Source: Neobacillus sp. FSL H8-0543 (GTDB lineage: Bacteria; Bacillota; Bacilli; Bacillales; Cytobacillaceae). From it: DNA of 22,500 nucleotides. The notes below the pieces were generated by a model. The model was not told where the DNA came from and searched no databases. It worked only from the letters and a program-made list of their open reading frames with translations. This document shows positions 1-9,140 of the stretch, piece by piece. The stretch is from contig NZ_CP151943.1 of NCBI RefSeq assembly GCF_038592905.1, forward strand, positions 2,500,001-2,522,500, written 5' to 3'. The position numbers and the translations under genes are program-made. The stretch's first letter is position 1. Every line of letters begins with the position of its first letter.

Positions 1-246
<246 letters not shown>

Positions 247-249
247 TAT

Positions 250-320
250 TTAAAAGGCGAACTTGTTTTACTTTCTTCTTCAAGCATTATCTAGTTTTGA
301 GGGAATGAGAATTTTCTCTA
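250..320. repeat. 23S-5S spacer repeat, copy 1
   Basis: This 71-nt spacer between 23S and 5S rRNA recurs at 738-808 with about five mismatches by eye and no gaps. Copy 1 is in its functional place in the rrn operon and is presumably removed during rRNA processing. Confidence 0.85.
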
Positions 321-329
321 GTTAAATAG

Positions 330-446
<117 letters not shown>

Positions 447-452
447 AAAACG

Positions 453-485
453 AAGAACAACCTGATTTGGGTTGTTCTTTTTTTG
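453..485 (+). terminator. rrn operon terminator
   Basis: A 9-bp stem (agaacaacc, 454-462, with ggttgttct, 470-478) is followed by a run of eight T. It starts a few bases after 5S rRNA and ends the rRNA operon. Confidence 0.93.
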
Positions 486-504
486 TGTTATTCTGAGTGA
501 AGGG

Positions 505-738
505 GATGACAGTATTCATGATAACCGAAGATGTTGAAAAAGAGGAAAAATGGTCACCATGAAGCGTTCCATGGTGTTTCCCCATCAACCGAACACAGAC
601 AGACAGAGTAGTTTGGGTCGATTAAACCGTTCCATAACGAAATAAGCCCAGAAGGCATGGTTTGTGGCCCCGCGAGGCCGAACCTACGGCATTAGGACAG
701 GAATCCAATGATGGCCGTAGGGTCAACCTTACCTTACT
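505..738. repeat. Structured rrn-tail repeat element, copy 1
   Basis: This 234-bp element is repeated at 972-1256. Visible hairpins are caccatg (555-561) with catggtg (570-576), ggcc (666-669) with ggcc (676-679), and cctacggc (683-690) with gccgtagg (714-721). The last encloses a smaller att(a)gga/tccaat stem. A further aaacc/ggttt stem encloses a gcc-cagaa-ggc hairpin near 625-665. No open reading frame with a plausible ribosome site is present. Comparison with copy 2 shows the hairpins are kept. The function is unknown; it could be a non-coding RNA or a mobile palindromic repeat. Confidence 0.75.
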
Positions 739-808
739 TAAAAGGCGAACTTGTTTTACTAACTTCTTTGAGCATTATCTAGTTTTGAGGGAATGAAAAT
801 TTTCTCTA
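738..808. repeat. 23S-5S spacer repeat, copy 2 (out of context)
   Basis: This 71-bp copy of the 23S-5S spacer abuts the end of the first structured element, with no 23S sequence before it. About 66 of 71 positions match copy 1. It marks the start of a second, degenerate rrn tail. Confidence 0.85.
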
Positions 809-940
809 AATAGATTAATTTATAAATTAGTCAAATGTAACATTAGCTCATTGGAAGTCTGCTCCTGCGGTAAAGCATATTCGAGGAAGATAATCTTCAC
901 CTCGTCGCAGGCCCGCAAGGAAGATTATTCAGTGTAGTAG
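809..940. other. Insert with competing hairpins between spacer copy and 5S remnant
   Basis: About 130 bp not present between spacer and 5S in copy 1. It contains a compound stem: cctgcg (864-869) pairs with cgcagg (906-911), and inside it cgagg-aagat (882-891) pairs with atctt-ca-cctcg (893-904). An alternative 9-bp stem, ataatcttc (890-898) with gaagattat (920-928), is mutually exclusive with it. No protein gene is supported. Confidence 0.5.
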
Positions 941-972
941 GCCTGGTAATTATGGCGAGAAGGCCACACCCG
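941..972 (+). pseudogene. Truncated 5S rRNA remnant
   Basis: These 32 nt match the first 32 nt of the intact 5S gene at 329-360 apart from one base. The match then breaks after cacacccg and joins directly to the structured repeat. The rest of 5S and its terminator are missing, so this is a non-functional fragment. Confidence 0.85.
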
Positions 973-1256
973 ATGACAGTGTTCATGATGACCGAAAACG
1001 CATAAAAAAGGAAAGAGGGTCACCATGAAGCGTTCCGTGGTGTTTCCCCATCGACCGAACACAGACAGACCGAGTAGCTTGGGTCGATGAACCAGGTCCC
1101 CCACCGACCGAACCAAGATGGAAAGAGAGTTTGGGTCGATTAAACCGTTCCATAACGAAATAAGCCCAGAAGGCATGGTTTGTGGCCCCTGCGAGGCCAA
1201 CCTACGGCATTAGGACAGGAATCCAATGATGGCCGTAGGGTCAACCTTACCTTACT
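972..1256. repeat. Structured rrn-tail repeat element, copy 2
   Basis: Second copy of the 505-738 element, 285 bp because of about 51 extra bp. The hairpins are kept: caccatg (1021-1027) with cgtggtg (1036-1042, an A to G change that turns an A-T type pair into a wobble), ggcc (1184-1187) with ggcc (1195-1198), and cctacggc (1201-1208) with gccgtagg (1232-1239). The extra length comes from a duplicated internal hairpin module (1052-1087 and 1105-1138). It ends 16 bp before the yaaC stop codon. Confidence 0.75.
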
Positions 1257-1272
1257 GCTAAGGATGATTGTA

Positions 1273-2217
1273 TTAATTATTCATTAAGTACTGATAAATT
1301 AAGTAAGGTCCTTTTTGCTGGGTTATATCTAAGAAAGATTTGATAAATGGATAGTCCTTATTGGGCATCATTTTCGTTAGTTCACTCCACCATTCCGTTT
1401 CATATCGTGCAATCATACTTAAGTTATATAGTAATAAATAATGTATCAATAGCTCAGGAAAGAGAAAAAACTCATCCTTTTTGAGTGGCAATACATAAGA
1501 GTCAGTTTCAAGATTATATTTGATTGGTGAACATGGCTTGTAAGAACTAGGAGTTTCTTGAAACAGCAGCCCCTCATTTAAAAATTCAATTTGATTGCTT
1601 GATTTTGAAGTAAGAAACTCCTTAAATCTTGCCTCCGTCATATGATAATGATCCAATATATTTTCTGGTATTGCCATATGATCCTGGTGTGTATATATTT
1701 GTATAAATGTATTTTTACCTTCATTTAAGACAAATAAGCCATCTAATTCTGGAATAAGTTGGAGCAGTGCCTCCATGGAAGCTTTATCACCTTCTAACTG
1801 TTTCATATGAAACAGTTTTTCAGATATAAAAGGAAAAAGTCCATTTTTTTGAAACTTAACTTCGTCCTGAAAGAATTGGTAATTTTGCTTTTTTCGCTTT
1901 CTTGTTGATACACCATGTGCCAAAACAGAAGTGGATTCTGGGTAATTTGGGTCAATAGAAAGAATGCATGCCTTTATTAAGTGTACAAAACCGTAAAATA
2001 AAAGAATAGGCTTTAAGATAAGCGGTGATTTTTCTGCCTGCTCATAATAAATTTGGCCATGCTCCAGATAGTAGAGAAAGGCATAACAGTTTTCATAGCT
2101 TTTTTGTTCTGGATTATCCAGGTTTCGCTTTTTATAATTGTTATTTAAAAATCGCTGGCAGTAGTCTGCAGAAAAAAAACTTGCATAGCTTTTCCAGCCC
2201 GTAAATTGAATAGCCAC
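1273..2217 (-). CDS. yaaC: YaaC-like protein
   Basis: This 314-residue protein lies on the minus strand between the rRNA operon and guaB, exactly where yaaC sits in B. subtilis, and has about the same length as that protein. The sequence starts MAIQFTGWKSYASFFSADYC and is rich in aromatic residues, with no signal peptide and no recognisable catalytic motif. The molecular function of the family is unknown. A purine-rich site (gagggg) lies just upstream of the ATG. It is divergent from guaB, with about 110 bp between them carrying both promoters. The identification rests on synteny, length and family resemblance, not on a mechanistic motif. Confidence 0.88.
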   Translation of the reverse strand: MAIQFTGWKSYASFFSADYCQRFLNNNYKKRNLDNPEQKSYENCYAFLYYLEHGQIYYEQAEKSPLILKPILLFYGFVHLIKACILSIDPNYPESTSVLAHGVSTRKRKKQNYQFFQDEVKFQKNGLFPFISEKLFHMKQLEGDKASMEALLQLIPELDGLFVLNEGKNTFIQIYTHQDHMAIPENILDHYHMTEARFKEFLTSKSSNQIEFLNEGLLFQETPSSYKPCSPIKYNLETDSYVLPLKKDEFFLFPELLIHYLLLYNLSMIARYETEWWSELTKMMPNKDYPFIKSFLDITQQKGPYLIYQYLMNN

Positions 2218-2262
2218 TATAGTTCCCCTCTTTTTCAGAAAAATTAGATTAAATATTCATCC

Positions 2263-2291
2263 TTGACAGTATTTTGTCCAATTGGTAATCT
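2263..2291 (+). promoter_or_regulatory. Vegetative promoter of guaB
   Basis: A perfect -35 hexamer (TTGACA, 2263-2268), a 17-bp spacer and a -10 hexamer TAATCT (2286-2291) fit sigma-A. It sits 35 bp upstream of the guaB start, leaving a short leader with the Shine-Dalgarno GGAGG at 2313-2317. Confidence 0.85.
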
Positions 2292-2299
2292 ACAATTAA

Positions 2300-3793
<1,494 letters not shown>

Positions 3794-3794
3794 G

Positions 3795-3848
3795 CCAAAA
3801 TACTTAAAGGCTGCTAACCTCGTGTTAGACAGCCTTTTTTTATGAAAG
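3795..3848. repeat. 54-bp direct repeat, left copy (contains guaB terminator)
   Basis: Starts one base after the guaB stop codon is complete and is identical, base for base, to 10187-10240. The unit includes the full guaB terminator hairpin and T-run plus atgaaag. Sequence outside the two copies differs. The copies bound the block that separates guaB from dacA, so they mark its left and right limits. Confidence 0.95.
3808..3841 (+). terminator. guaB terminator
   Basis: The stem aggctg-ctaac (3808-3818) pairs with gttag-a-cagcct (3824-3835) with one bulged A and a five-base loop, followed by seven T. It lies inside the 54-bp repeat, and an identical copy ends the sulfotransferase gene. Confidence 0.92.
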
Positions 3849-3877
3849 CAAAAAAACATCTGCTAAGAGTATCGAAT

Positions 3878-4594
3878 TTAATCTGAAGTAACATATGCTT
3901 GGAAATTATCAGTAAAAGTGATTCGTTTTGAGGTTAGATTAAAGTAATTTGATGAAGGGTTCCATGTATGTGAATCATCACCATGTCTGATATAGGCAAA
4001 ATTATTTCTGCTTGTGGAATAGATCCGATAGCCTTTCGCTCGACATCTTGTGGTAAAGCTCAAACCCTCACCAACGTTCTTATTCGGAAAAGGTACCTTT
4101 TCCATTACCTCTTTCTTTGCCATAATCGTTCCTCCTTGAAGGATCGATACTGGCTTGTGTTCTCTTTTGGGAAATCGGAGCCTTAGCTCATTCGTCAGGG
4201 AATTATACATATAACAGGTACGTTTCCCCACCACATCAGCTTTCTTATTTTCAAACGTGTCCATTGCCTCAGTTAAAAACAATGAACTATAATAGTCATC
4301 ATCATCAAATTTTGCTATATATCCATATTTTGCTTTATTGACTCCAAAGTTAAGACAGCTTCCTAGCGTAATATGTTCTGAAAGTTGATAAATGGAAACT
4401 TGGCTATACTTTTTTGAAAACTCTTTCCACTCCAGAAGATTCATTGAGTCATTATTTAAAATAATGATTAGTTCCTTTTCTGGCCAGATTTGATTTTCGT
4501 AGCTTAAAAAAACATTATCGATATTTTCCAGTCTGTTAGTGACAGTAACAATGGATACTCCCTTGTCCTTATTTTGTTGTGTTACATCATTCAA
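3878..4594 (-). CDS. GT2-like (GT-A fold) glycosyltransferase A
   Basis: A 238-residue predicted cytoplasmic glycosyltransferase. It has the N-terminal nucleotide-binding strand (VSIVTVTNR, about 13-21), KELIIILNND, and an acidic metal-binding run FDDDDYY (D97-D100), the DXD-type motif that holds the sugar nucleotide and metal. GGTIM and HTW near the C-terminus are shared with the island's second GT2-like enzyme (7604-8272); by eye the two are about 40% identical. The start is TTG, with a weak purine stretch upstream (aggttgggg), so the N-terminus is uncertain by up to about 12 residues. It lies 144 bp downstream of sat on the same strand and may be its last cotranscribed gene. Donor and acceptor sugars cannot be read from the sequence. 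Confidence 0.85.
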   Translation of the reverse strand: MNDVTQQNKDKGVSIVTVTNRLENIDNVFLSYENQIWPEKELIIILNNDSMNLLEWKEFSKKYSQVSIYQLSEHITLGSCLNFGVNKAKYGYIAKFDDDDYYSSLFLTEAMDTFENKKADVVGKRTCYMYNSLTNELRLRFPKREHKPVSILQGGTIMAKKEVMEKVPFPNKNVGEGLSFTTRCRAKGYRIYSTSRNNFAYIRHGDDSHTWNPSSNYFNLTSKRITFTDNFQAYVTSD

Positions 4595-4738
4595 ATATGC
4601 CCCAACCTTTCTGAATGAGTATTGCTCCTATATCCTATTCAATTTGTGGAGACATGCTTAGGTATTAAACTATGCAGTGATTTGTATTTCCTCTTTTACC
4701 ACCGATTTTTTTTAAAGTAGTTGATTTGTACTTTTTTA

Positions 4739-5878
4739 TTATGAATTTCTTAATCCTTTGATTAAAATTTCAATCACTTCAGGGCGGCTAAACTCCGGTG
4801 GGGGGGTAATACCATTATGGAGCATTTCTCGGACCTTTGTACCAGATAGATGCAAATGGTCTTTTAGGTCATGAGGACACGTTTTACTTGAAGCCATACT
4901 TTTGCATTTTGTACAATAAAAGCTATGTTCAAAAGAAAGAATCATGATGCCAATCTCTTCAAAGCTAAATTGTTTAAAGATTTTTTGTGCATCATAGGTT
5001 CCGTAATAATTACCAACTCCAGCATGGTCTCGTCCAACGATGAAATGTGTACAGCCATAATTTTTTCGAACTAGGGCATGAAATATAGCTTCTTTGGGCC
5101 CAGCGTACCTCATGGATGCGAGAAATACACCTAAATATACACGGTCATTAGGATAATAGTTTTTTAGTAAAACTTCGTAACTTTTCATCCGAATGCCTGC
5201 TGGAATATCATCCGATTTTGTTTCACCAACTAAGGGATTTAAAAACAAGCCGTCAACGATTTCTAGTGCTGTTTTTTGGATATATTCATGTGCTCTGTGA
5301 ACAGGATTTCTCGTTTGGAAACCTACCACTGTGTTCCAATTCCTTTTTTCAAATTCTTTTCTTATTTCCAATGGTGTTTTGTAGTGGCGGTTAAAATCAG
5401 GGTGTTTGGCTGGGATTTTTGTTAATATAATTGGCCCAGCTGCATAAACATTGGGACGTTCAAACAGTTTTTTGACACCGGGATGATTGGGGTCTGTTGT
5501 TTGATACACCTTGTCTGCTTCCGCTTTTTTATTGGGGGTATATAGTTCTTGTAGTTCTAATACACCGAACGTTTCATTATGAAACGTCAGTTTTACCATT
5601 TCCCCTATCCTCAGCTTCTGTGCAGCCACTTCAGAAATGGGGAGGGTAATTGGGATGCTCCAAACAATCCCATTTGCCAATCTCATGTTCTGTATGACAG
5701 ATTCATAATCTTCACTTCCTAGAAAACCACCTAGCGGGCTGTATGCTCCGTTTGCAATTAACTCTAAATCAGAAAGTGCCACTGCATCTAATTCAATTTC
5801 AGTTGAATGGGAGGAAAAATTGTAATTTAAGTCTATGTGATTTACTAAGGTGCCACCGTGAGGAGTACTTAATGTCAT
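4739..5878 (-). CDS. sat: Sulfate adenylyltransferase (ATP sulfurylase)
   Basis: Makes adenosine 5'-phosphosulfate (APS) and pyrophosphate from ATP and sulfate. The 379 residues fit the monofunctional bacterial and archaeal Sat family. Diagnostic motifs are [11 protein letters not shown] (188-198) with the HxxH active-site histidines, GRDHAGVG (282-289), and a C-terminal cysteine cluster (C322, C325, C334 with a following PH) that binds zinc in relatives. The gene follows cysC with six bases between; its Shine-Dalgarno (AGGAG) overlaps the cysC stop, so the two are cotranslated and their products act in sequence. The host may have another sat in a true assimilation operon; the sulfotransferase nearby suggests this one serves sulfation. 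Confidence 0.96.
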   Translation of the reverse strand: MTLSTPHGGTLVNHIDLNYNFSSHSTEIELDAVALSDLELIANGAYSPLGGFLGSEDYESVIQNMRLANGIVWSIPITLPISEVAAQKLRIGEMVKLTFHNETFGVLELQELYTPNKKAEADKVYQTTDPNHPGVKKLFERPNVYAAGPIILTKIPAKHPDFNRHYKTPLEIRKEFEKRNWNTVVGFQTRNPVHRAHEYIQKTALEIVDGLFLNPLVGETKSDDIPAGIRMKSYEVLLKNYYPNDRVYLGVFLASMRYAGPKEAIFHALVRKNYGCTHFIVGRDHAGVGNYYGTYDAQKIFKQFSFEEIGIMILSFEHSFYCTKCKSMASSKTCPHDLKDHLHLSGTKVREMLHNGITPPPEFSRPEVIEILIKGLRNS

Positions 5879-5884
5879 GATTAT

Positions 5885-6514
5885 TCACTCCTTTATATTA
5901 AGTTCAAGTCGAATTTTATCAAAAAGGTAATCTAAGAGGATTTCTACGGATTTATCAATGGATAGTTTATTAGTATCAATAATAATTTCTGGATTCCTTG
6001 GCTCCTCATATGGCTGGTCAATTCCAGTAAAATGGATAATTTCCCCTTTTCTGGCTTTTTTATAAAGTCCTTTCGGGTCCCTGTTTTCACACTCCTGAAG
6101 TGAACATTTGATATAAACTTCAATAAATTCCCCTTGTTTAAAAAGTGCTCTTGCATTTAACCTCTCTTTTTCAAATGGAGATATGAGCGCAGCAATTACA
6201 ACGATTCCAGCATCCACAAACAGTTTGCCTATTTCAGCTGTTCTCCTTATGTTTTCTTGTCTATCCTCAGCAGAAAATGAGAGATTCTTATTTATGCCAT
6301 GACGGAGATTATCTCCATCTAACAAGTACACACTAATGTTTTTTTCGAATAATTTATGCTGAAGTCCATTGGCTATTGTTGACTTGCCTGAGCCAGAGAG
6401 CCCTGTAAACCAAATGATTATACTTTTATGGCCGTGTTGTCTTTCCCAATCCTCTTTTTTAATCGTTGATCCATGCCAGAAAACATTATTCTCCATCTCA
6501 CCATTACTATTCAA
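5885..6514 (-). CDS. cysC: Adenylylsulfate (APS) kinase
   Basis: Phosphorylates APS to PAPS, the universal sulfuryl donor. It has the P-loop FTGLSGSGKST, the substrate motif DGDNLRHGIN, the lid-type ISPFEKER and DPKGLYKKAR, matching B. subtilis CysC along its length. The reading frame opens at a TTG at 6532, but that codon has no ribosome site. A TTG at 6514 is eight bases after AAGGGG and is chosen here; homology would also allow the ATG at 6496. It is first in the cysC-sat pair. No PAPS reductase gene follows, unlike the B. subtilis cysH operon. The PAPS is most simply used by the sulfotransferase at 9426-10199. Confidence 0.95.
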   Translation of the reverse strand: MNSNGEMENNVFWHGSTIKKEDWERQHGHKSIIIWFTGLSGSGKSTIANGLQHKLFEKNISVYLLDGDNLRHGINKNLSFSAEDRQENIRRTAEIGKLFVDAGIVVIAALISPFEKERLNARALFKQGEFIEVYIKCSLQECENRDPKGLYKKARKGEIIHFTGIDQPYEEPRNPEIIIDTNKLSIDKSVEILLDYLFDKIRLELNIKE

Positions 6515-6791
6515 GTACTCCGCCCCTTCCAAACATGTTTTTACCCATTCGATTATATGAATTGCTGTTCACAGTATGCAGGAACTAATTAAATGTGCAA
6601 TTCAGTTTATGAATAAATGGATACAATGGAGACGGCATAAACAGAAAACAAGCACAAGCCTAGAGGTATTTAATGATCAACATTATTTTTTTGGCAAAAT
6701 ATCTAGTCCAACTTAACATGTGTTTACATAATATATAAAAGCATTTACAGTGTTAAACAAAATTTAATCCTAAAAGGATTAGATTGGAGAA
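6515..6791. promoter_or_regulatory. Divergent cysC / permease control region
   Basis: About 277 bp between two divergent gene sets, strongly A+T rich. On the plus strand there is a perfect CATA-N3-TA (CATAATATA, 6727-6735), the -10 form used by sporulation sigma-K, but no convincingly spaced -35. A 6-bp inverted repeat TAATCC-taaaa-GGATTA (6765-6781) lies directly before the Shine-Dalgarno of the permease gene and could be an operator or a leader hairpin. On the minus strand CATACTGT and CATATAATC lie upstream of cysC. None of these is firm. Confidence 0.35.
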
Positions 6792-7562
6792 ATGAAAATG
6801 GAAATAGGGATTATTATTTTGGGGGTGTTTGTTGGTTTTCTTGTTGGTTTGACTGGAGTTGGAGGAGCATCACTTTTAACTCCGTTACTAATGCTGATTG
6901 GGATAAGCCCTGTTATAGCAATTGGGACCGACCTATTCTATAATTCCATAACTAAACTGTTTGGAACAATACAGCATTGGAGACAGAAGACAATTAATGG
7001 CCGGTTAGTTTTATATTTTTCTTTTGGCAGTATTCCAGGAGCAGTAATTGCCATCGTTTTACTAAAGGTTTTTGATTTTTATTTTGAAAATCTAGAGCTG
7101 ATTATTAAGCACTCTATTGGGTATGTTCTTATTTTCGTATCTGCGGCAATGGTTTTTCAAAATTTTTTTAGTAATCATCTTGAAACTGGCCAAGTGGCGA
7201 AAAATCCAGTAGAAGGGAAAAAAGTGCTAACCATTCTGATTGGCTTCTTTCTTGGGTTTATTGTTGGGTTAACATCCATTGGATCAGGATCTTTATTTGC
7301 ACTAGCAATGTTGTATATCTATCGAGTAAAAACATCGAAAGTAGTTGGAACAGATATCGCTCATGCATTTGGTTTAGTTACTGTGGCTGGACTCCTGCAT
7401 GCAGGTCTTGGTAATGTCAATTTTCCTCTGGTGATAAATCTATTGGTGGGGTCAATACCAGGGGTCATATTAGGTAGTAATCTTTCCGCAAAGGTACCGG
7501 CAAAACCACTTAGATTCATTTTGGCAGTTATCTTATTCATTAGTGGTATAAAGATCATATAG
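6792..7562 (+). CDS. TauE/SafE-family membrane permease
   Basis: A 256-residue integral membrane protein with about eight hydrophobic segments in two halves. Each half opens with a related glycine-rich motif: GFLVGLTGVGGASLLTPLL (about 15-33) and GFFLGFIVGLTSIGSGSLF (about 152-170), the internal duplication typical of TauE/SafE (DUF81) permeases. Family members move sulfur oxyanions or organosulfonates such as sulfite or sulfoacetate, in both directions depending on the member. Its position divergent from cysC-sat makes sulfate or sulfite transport the best guess, but the substrate cannot be told from sequence. The ATG has TTGGAG just upstream. The 41-bp gap to the next glycosyltransferase gene suggests cotranscription. 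Confidence 0.88.
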   Translation: MKMEIGIIILGVFVGFLVGLTGVGGASLLTPLLMLIGISPVIAIGTDLFYNSITKLFGTIQHWRQKTINGRLVLYFSFGSIPGAVIAIVLLKVFDFYFENLELIIKHSIGYVLIFVSAAMVFQNFFSNHLETGQVAKNPVEGKKVLTILIGFFLGFIVGLTSIGSGSLFALAMLYIYRVKTSKVVGTDIAHAFGLVTVAGLLHAGLGNVNFPLVINLLVGSIPGVILGSNLSAKVPAKPLRFILAVILFISGIKII

Positions 7563-7603
7563 TACAAAAATTAATTGATATTTTGGGAAGGGAGAAATGC
7601 CAA

Positions 7604-8272
7604 TTGGTTACTATTATTACTCCTACGAATAAACCAAAAGAAATGGAAAATATATTTAATAATTTTTTACTCCAAGAATGGGAGAGTAAGGAACTGATCA
7701 TTATTCTTAATCGAGATGATATGGAAATTGAACCATGGGAAATAAAAGCCAAAGAGTATGCCAATATTTCTGTGTTCCAACTTCCAGAAAGGATTACCTT
7801 AGGAGAATGTTTAAATTTCGCGGTCAGCAAAGCAACTTTCGATATTATTGCGAAATTTGATGACGATGATTATTATTCTCCGTATTATATAGCTCAGGCA
7901 ATGCAAATATTTGAGGAAGAACAAGCAGATATCGTAGGAAAATCACAACTATTTACTTACTTTTTGAATAGAAAAAGTCTGAGTATCCGAAATTCTATCA
8001 ATGTAATAGGCGGCGGGACTATTATGTTTCGAAAAAGAGTCTTTGAAAAGGTTCAGTTTCCAGCAAAAAACCTCGACGAAGACAGTATCTTTTTAAAAAA
8101 GGCAAAAAGACAAGGGTTTAAAATCTGTAGAACGAATCAATATAATTATGTATATATACGAAAGGACATACGTGACCATACATGGAAAGTATCTGAAGAA
8201 CATCTTGAAAGAGTTTCATCTGAAATAATGATTACGGATAATTATGTTCCCCATGTAAATCAGGCTCCCTAA
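7604..8272 (+). CDS. GT2-like (GT-A fold) glycosyltransferase B
   Basis: A paralogue of the enzyme at 3878-4594: it shares VTIITPTNK, KELIIILN, ITLGECLNF, IAKFDDDDYYS with the acidic metal-binding run, GGGTIMF and DHTW. From the chosen start it has 222 residues. The frame is open from a TTG at 7583, but a strong ribosome site (GGGAAGGGAG, 7585-7594) lies after that codon and nine bases before a second TTG at 7604, which also aligns with the first conserved strand of the paralogue. It is probably cotranscribed with the permease 41 bp upstream. The fold and metal site support sugar transfer in the cytoplasm; substrate is unknown. Confidence 0.85.
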   Translation: MVTIITPTNKPKEMENIFNNFLLQEWESKELIIILNRDDMEIEPWEIKAKEYANISVFQLPERITLGECLNFAVSKATFDIIAKFDDDDYYSPYYIAQAMQIFEEEQADIVGKSQLFTYFLNRKSLSIRNSINVIGGGTIMFRKRVFEKVQFPAKNLDEDSIFLKKAKRQGFKICRTNQYNYVYIRKDIRDHTWKVSEEHLERVSSEIMITDNYVPHVNQAP

Positions 8273-8323
8273 GTATGAAGGTGTAAGTATATATGGAACA
8301 ATTAAACTACACGAAGAAATAAA

Positions 8324-8377
8324 AAGTAAAAAGGTGATTGATGGTTTCAATGCCATCATCACCTTTTTACTTTTCTT
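8324..8377. terminator. Bidirectional terminator between convergent glycosyltransferase genes
   Basis: A stem of about 20 bp (aagtaaaaaggtgat-t-gatgg with ccatcatcacctttttactt, one bulged T) with a short loop. A T-rich tract follows on the plus side and an A-rich tract precedes it, so it can work on both strands. It overlaps the stop codon of the GT8 gene. Confidence 0.88.
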
Positions 8378-9140
8378 GGTCCCATAGAGAAGAATTTAGG
8401 TACTTAAAATATTCTTCCTTGAATGGATGCTTTGAGTTCTGTAGTTTATTGGGACCGATGAAATGAACAATGGCCGGGTTATCAATATGAATCATTTTCT
8501 GAATAACGATAGAGTAATTCCATTTAGGGTCCAGTTTAAGGCACTTATCATATAGGATGGCATTTAATGCATCTTGGTCTGGCCATTTAATTATTGTTGG
8601 ATTATCTTCTATAAATTGGATAACTTTACTTGATATATTATTTTCCCGCCACTTTTGTAAATTGATTAATAAGACTCCAGAATTAAAATAAATTGACTTT
8701 GCAGGTATCGATAAAGCTTCTTTCCTTGTCTCATCAACTGCTTCCTCATCAACTCCTGCTAAGAAATAGTCATCAATATTAATATTCCATAACTTTGATA
8801 TGTCTTCTCTTATTATTAGATCGCAATCAAGATAAAGTACTTTACTAATATCCTTGTCTAATAGCTCCGGAATAAGAATCCGATAATAGGCTTCTCTGGG
8901 CCAATATCTGACTTCAGGAAAAGAATACCTGTAATCATTATCGTTGATTGTGATGAATTCTACTTTTAAATTATACCTTCCCACAATTTTTTGTAGTTTC
9001 ATTTTATTTTTTATTGAGAGGCTTCGCTCCATAATAAAGATATTTGGGTTGGTTCCTTCACCTATATTTTCCAATAGTGAATGTAACATTACTCCTAAGT
9101 ATTTTGCATAACTATTATCTGTTGCCGTTACAATATACAT
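8367..9140 (-). CDS. Family 8 glycosyltransferase
   Basis: A 257-residue retaining glycosyltransferase of family GT8 (LgtC/GspA type). It begins YIVTATDNSYAKYLGVMLHSLL, the nucleotide-binding strand, and has the DXD motif in YLDCDLIIRED (D105, D107), FNSGVLLINLQKW (the family's FNAGVLLINL motif), WPDQDALN and the late metal-binding histidine region HFIGPNKL. Typical substrates in the family are UDP-glucose or UDP-galactose. A GGGGTGAT site precedes the ATG. It stands alone on the minus strand, convergent with glycosyltransferase B and divergent from the sulfotransferase. The acceptor is unknown; location implies work on the same glycan as its neighbours. Confidence 0.92.
   Translation of the reverse strand: MYIVTATDNSYAKYLGVMLHSLLENIGEGTNPNIFIMERSLSIKNKMKLQKIVGRYNLKVEFITINDNDYRYSFPEVRYWPREAYYRILIPELLDKDISKVLYLDCDLIIREDISKLWNINIDDYFLAGVDEEAVDETRKEALSIPAKSIYFNSGVLLINLQKWRENNISSKVIQFIEDNPTIIKWPDQDALNAILYDKCLKLDPKWNYSIVIQKMIHIDNPAIVHFIGPNKLQNSKHPFKEEYFKYLNSSLWDQEK

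Noticed and set aside
925..1200. Minus-strand 91-codon open frame in the repeat region
   Set aside because: It crosses the 5S remnant and hairpins; the reading frame is not kept in the first copy of the element.
3983..4186. Plus-strand open frame inside glycosyltransferase A
   Set aside because: It is antisense to a gene with clear family motifs and has no ribosome site or recognisable product.
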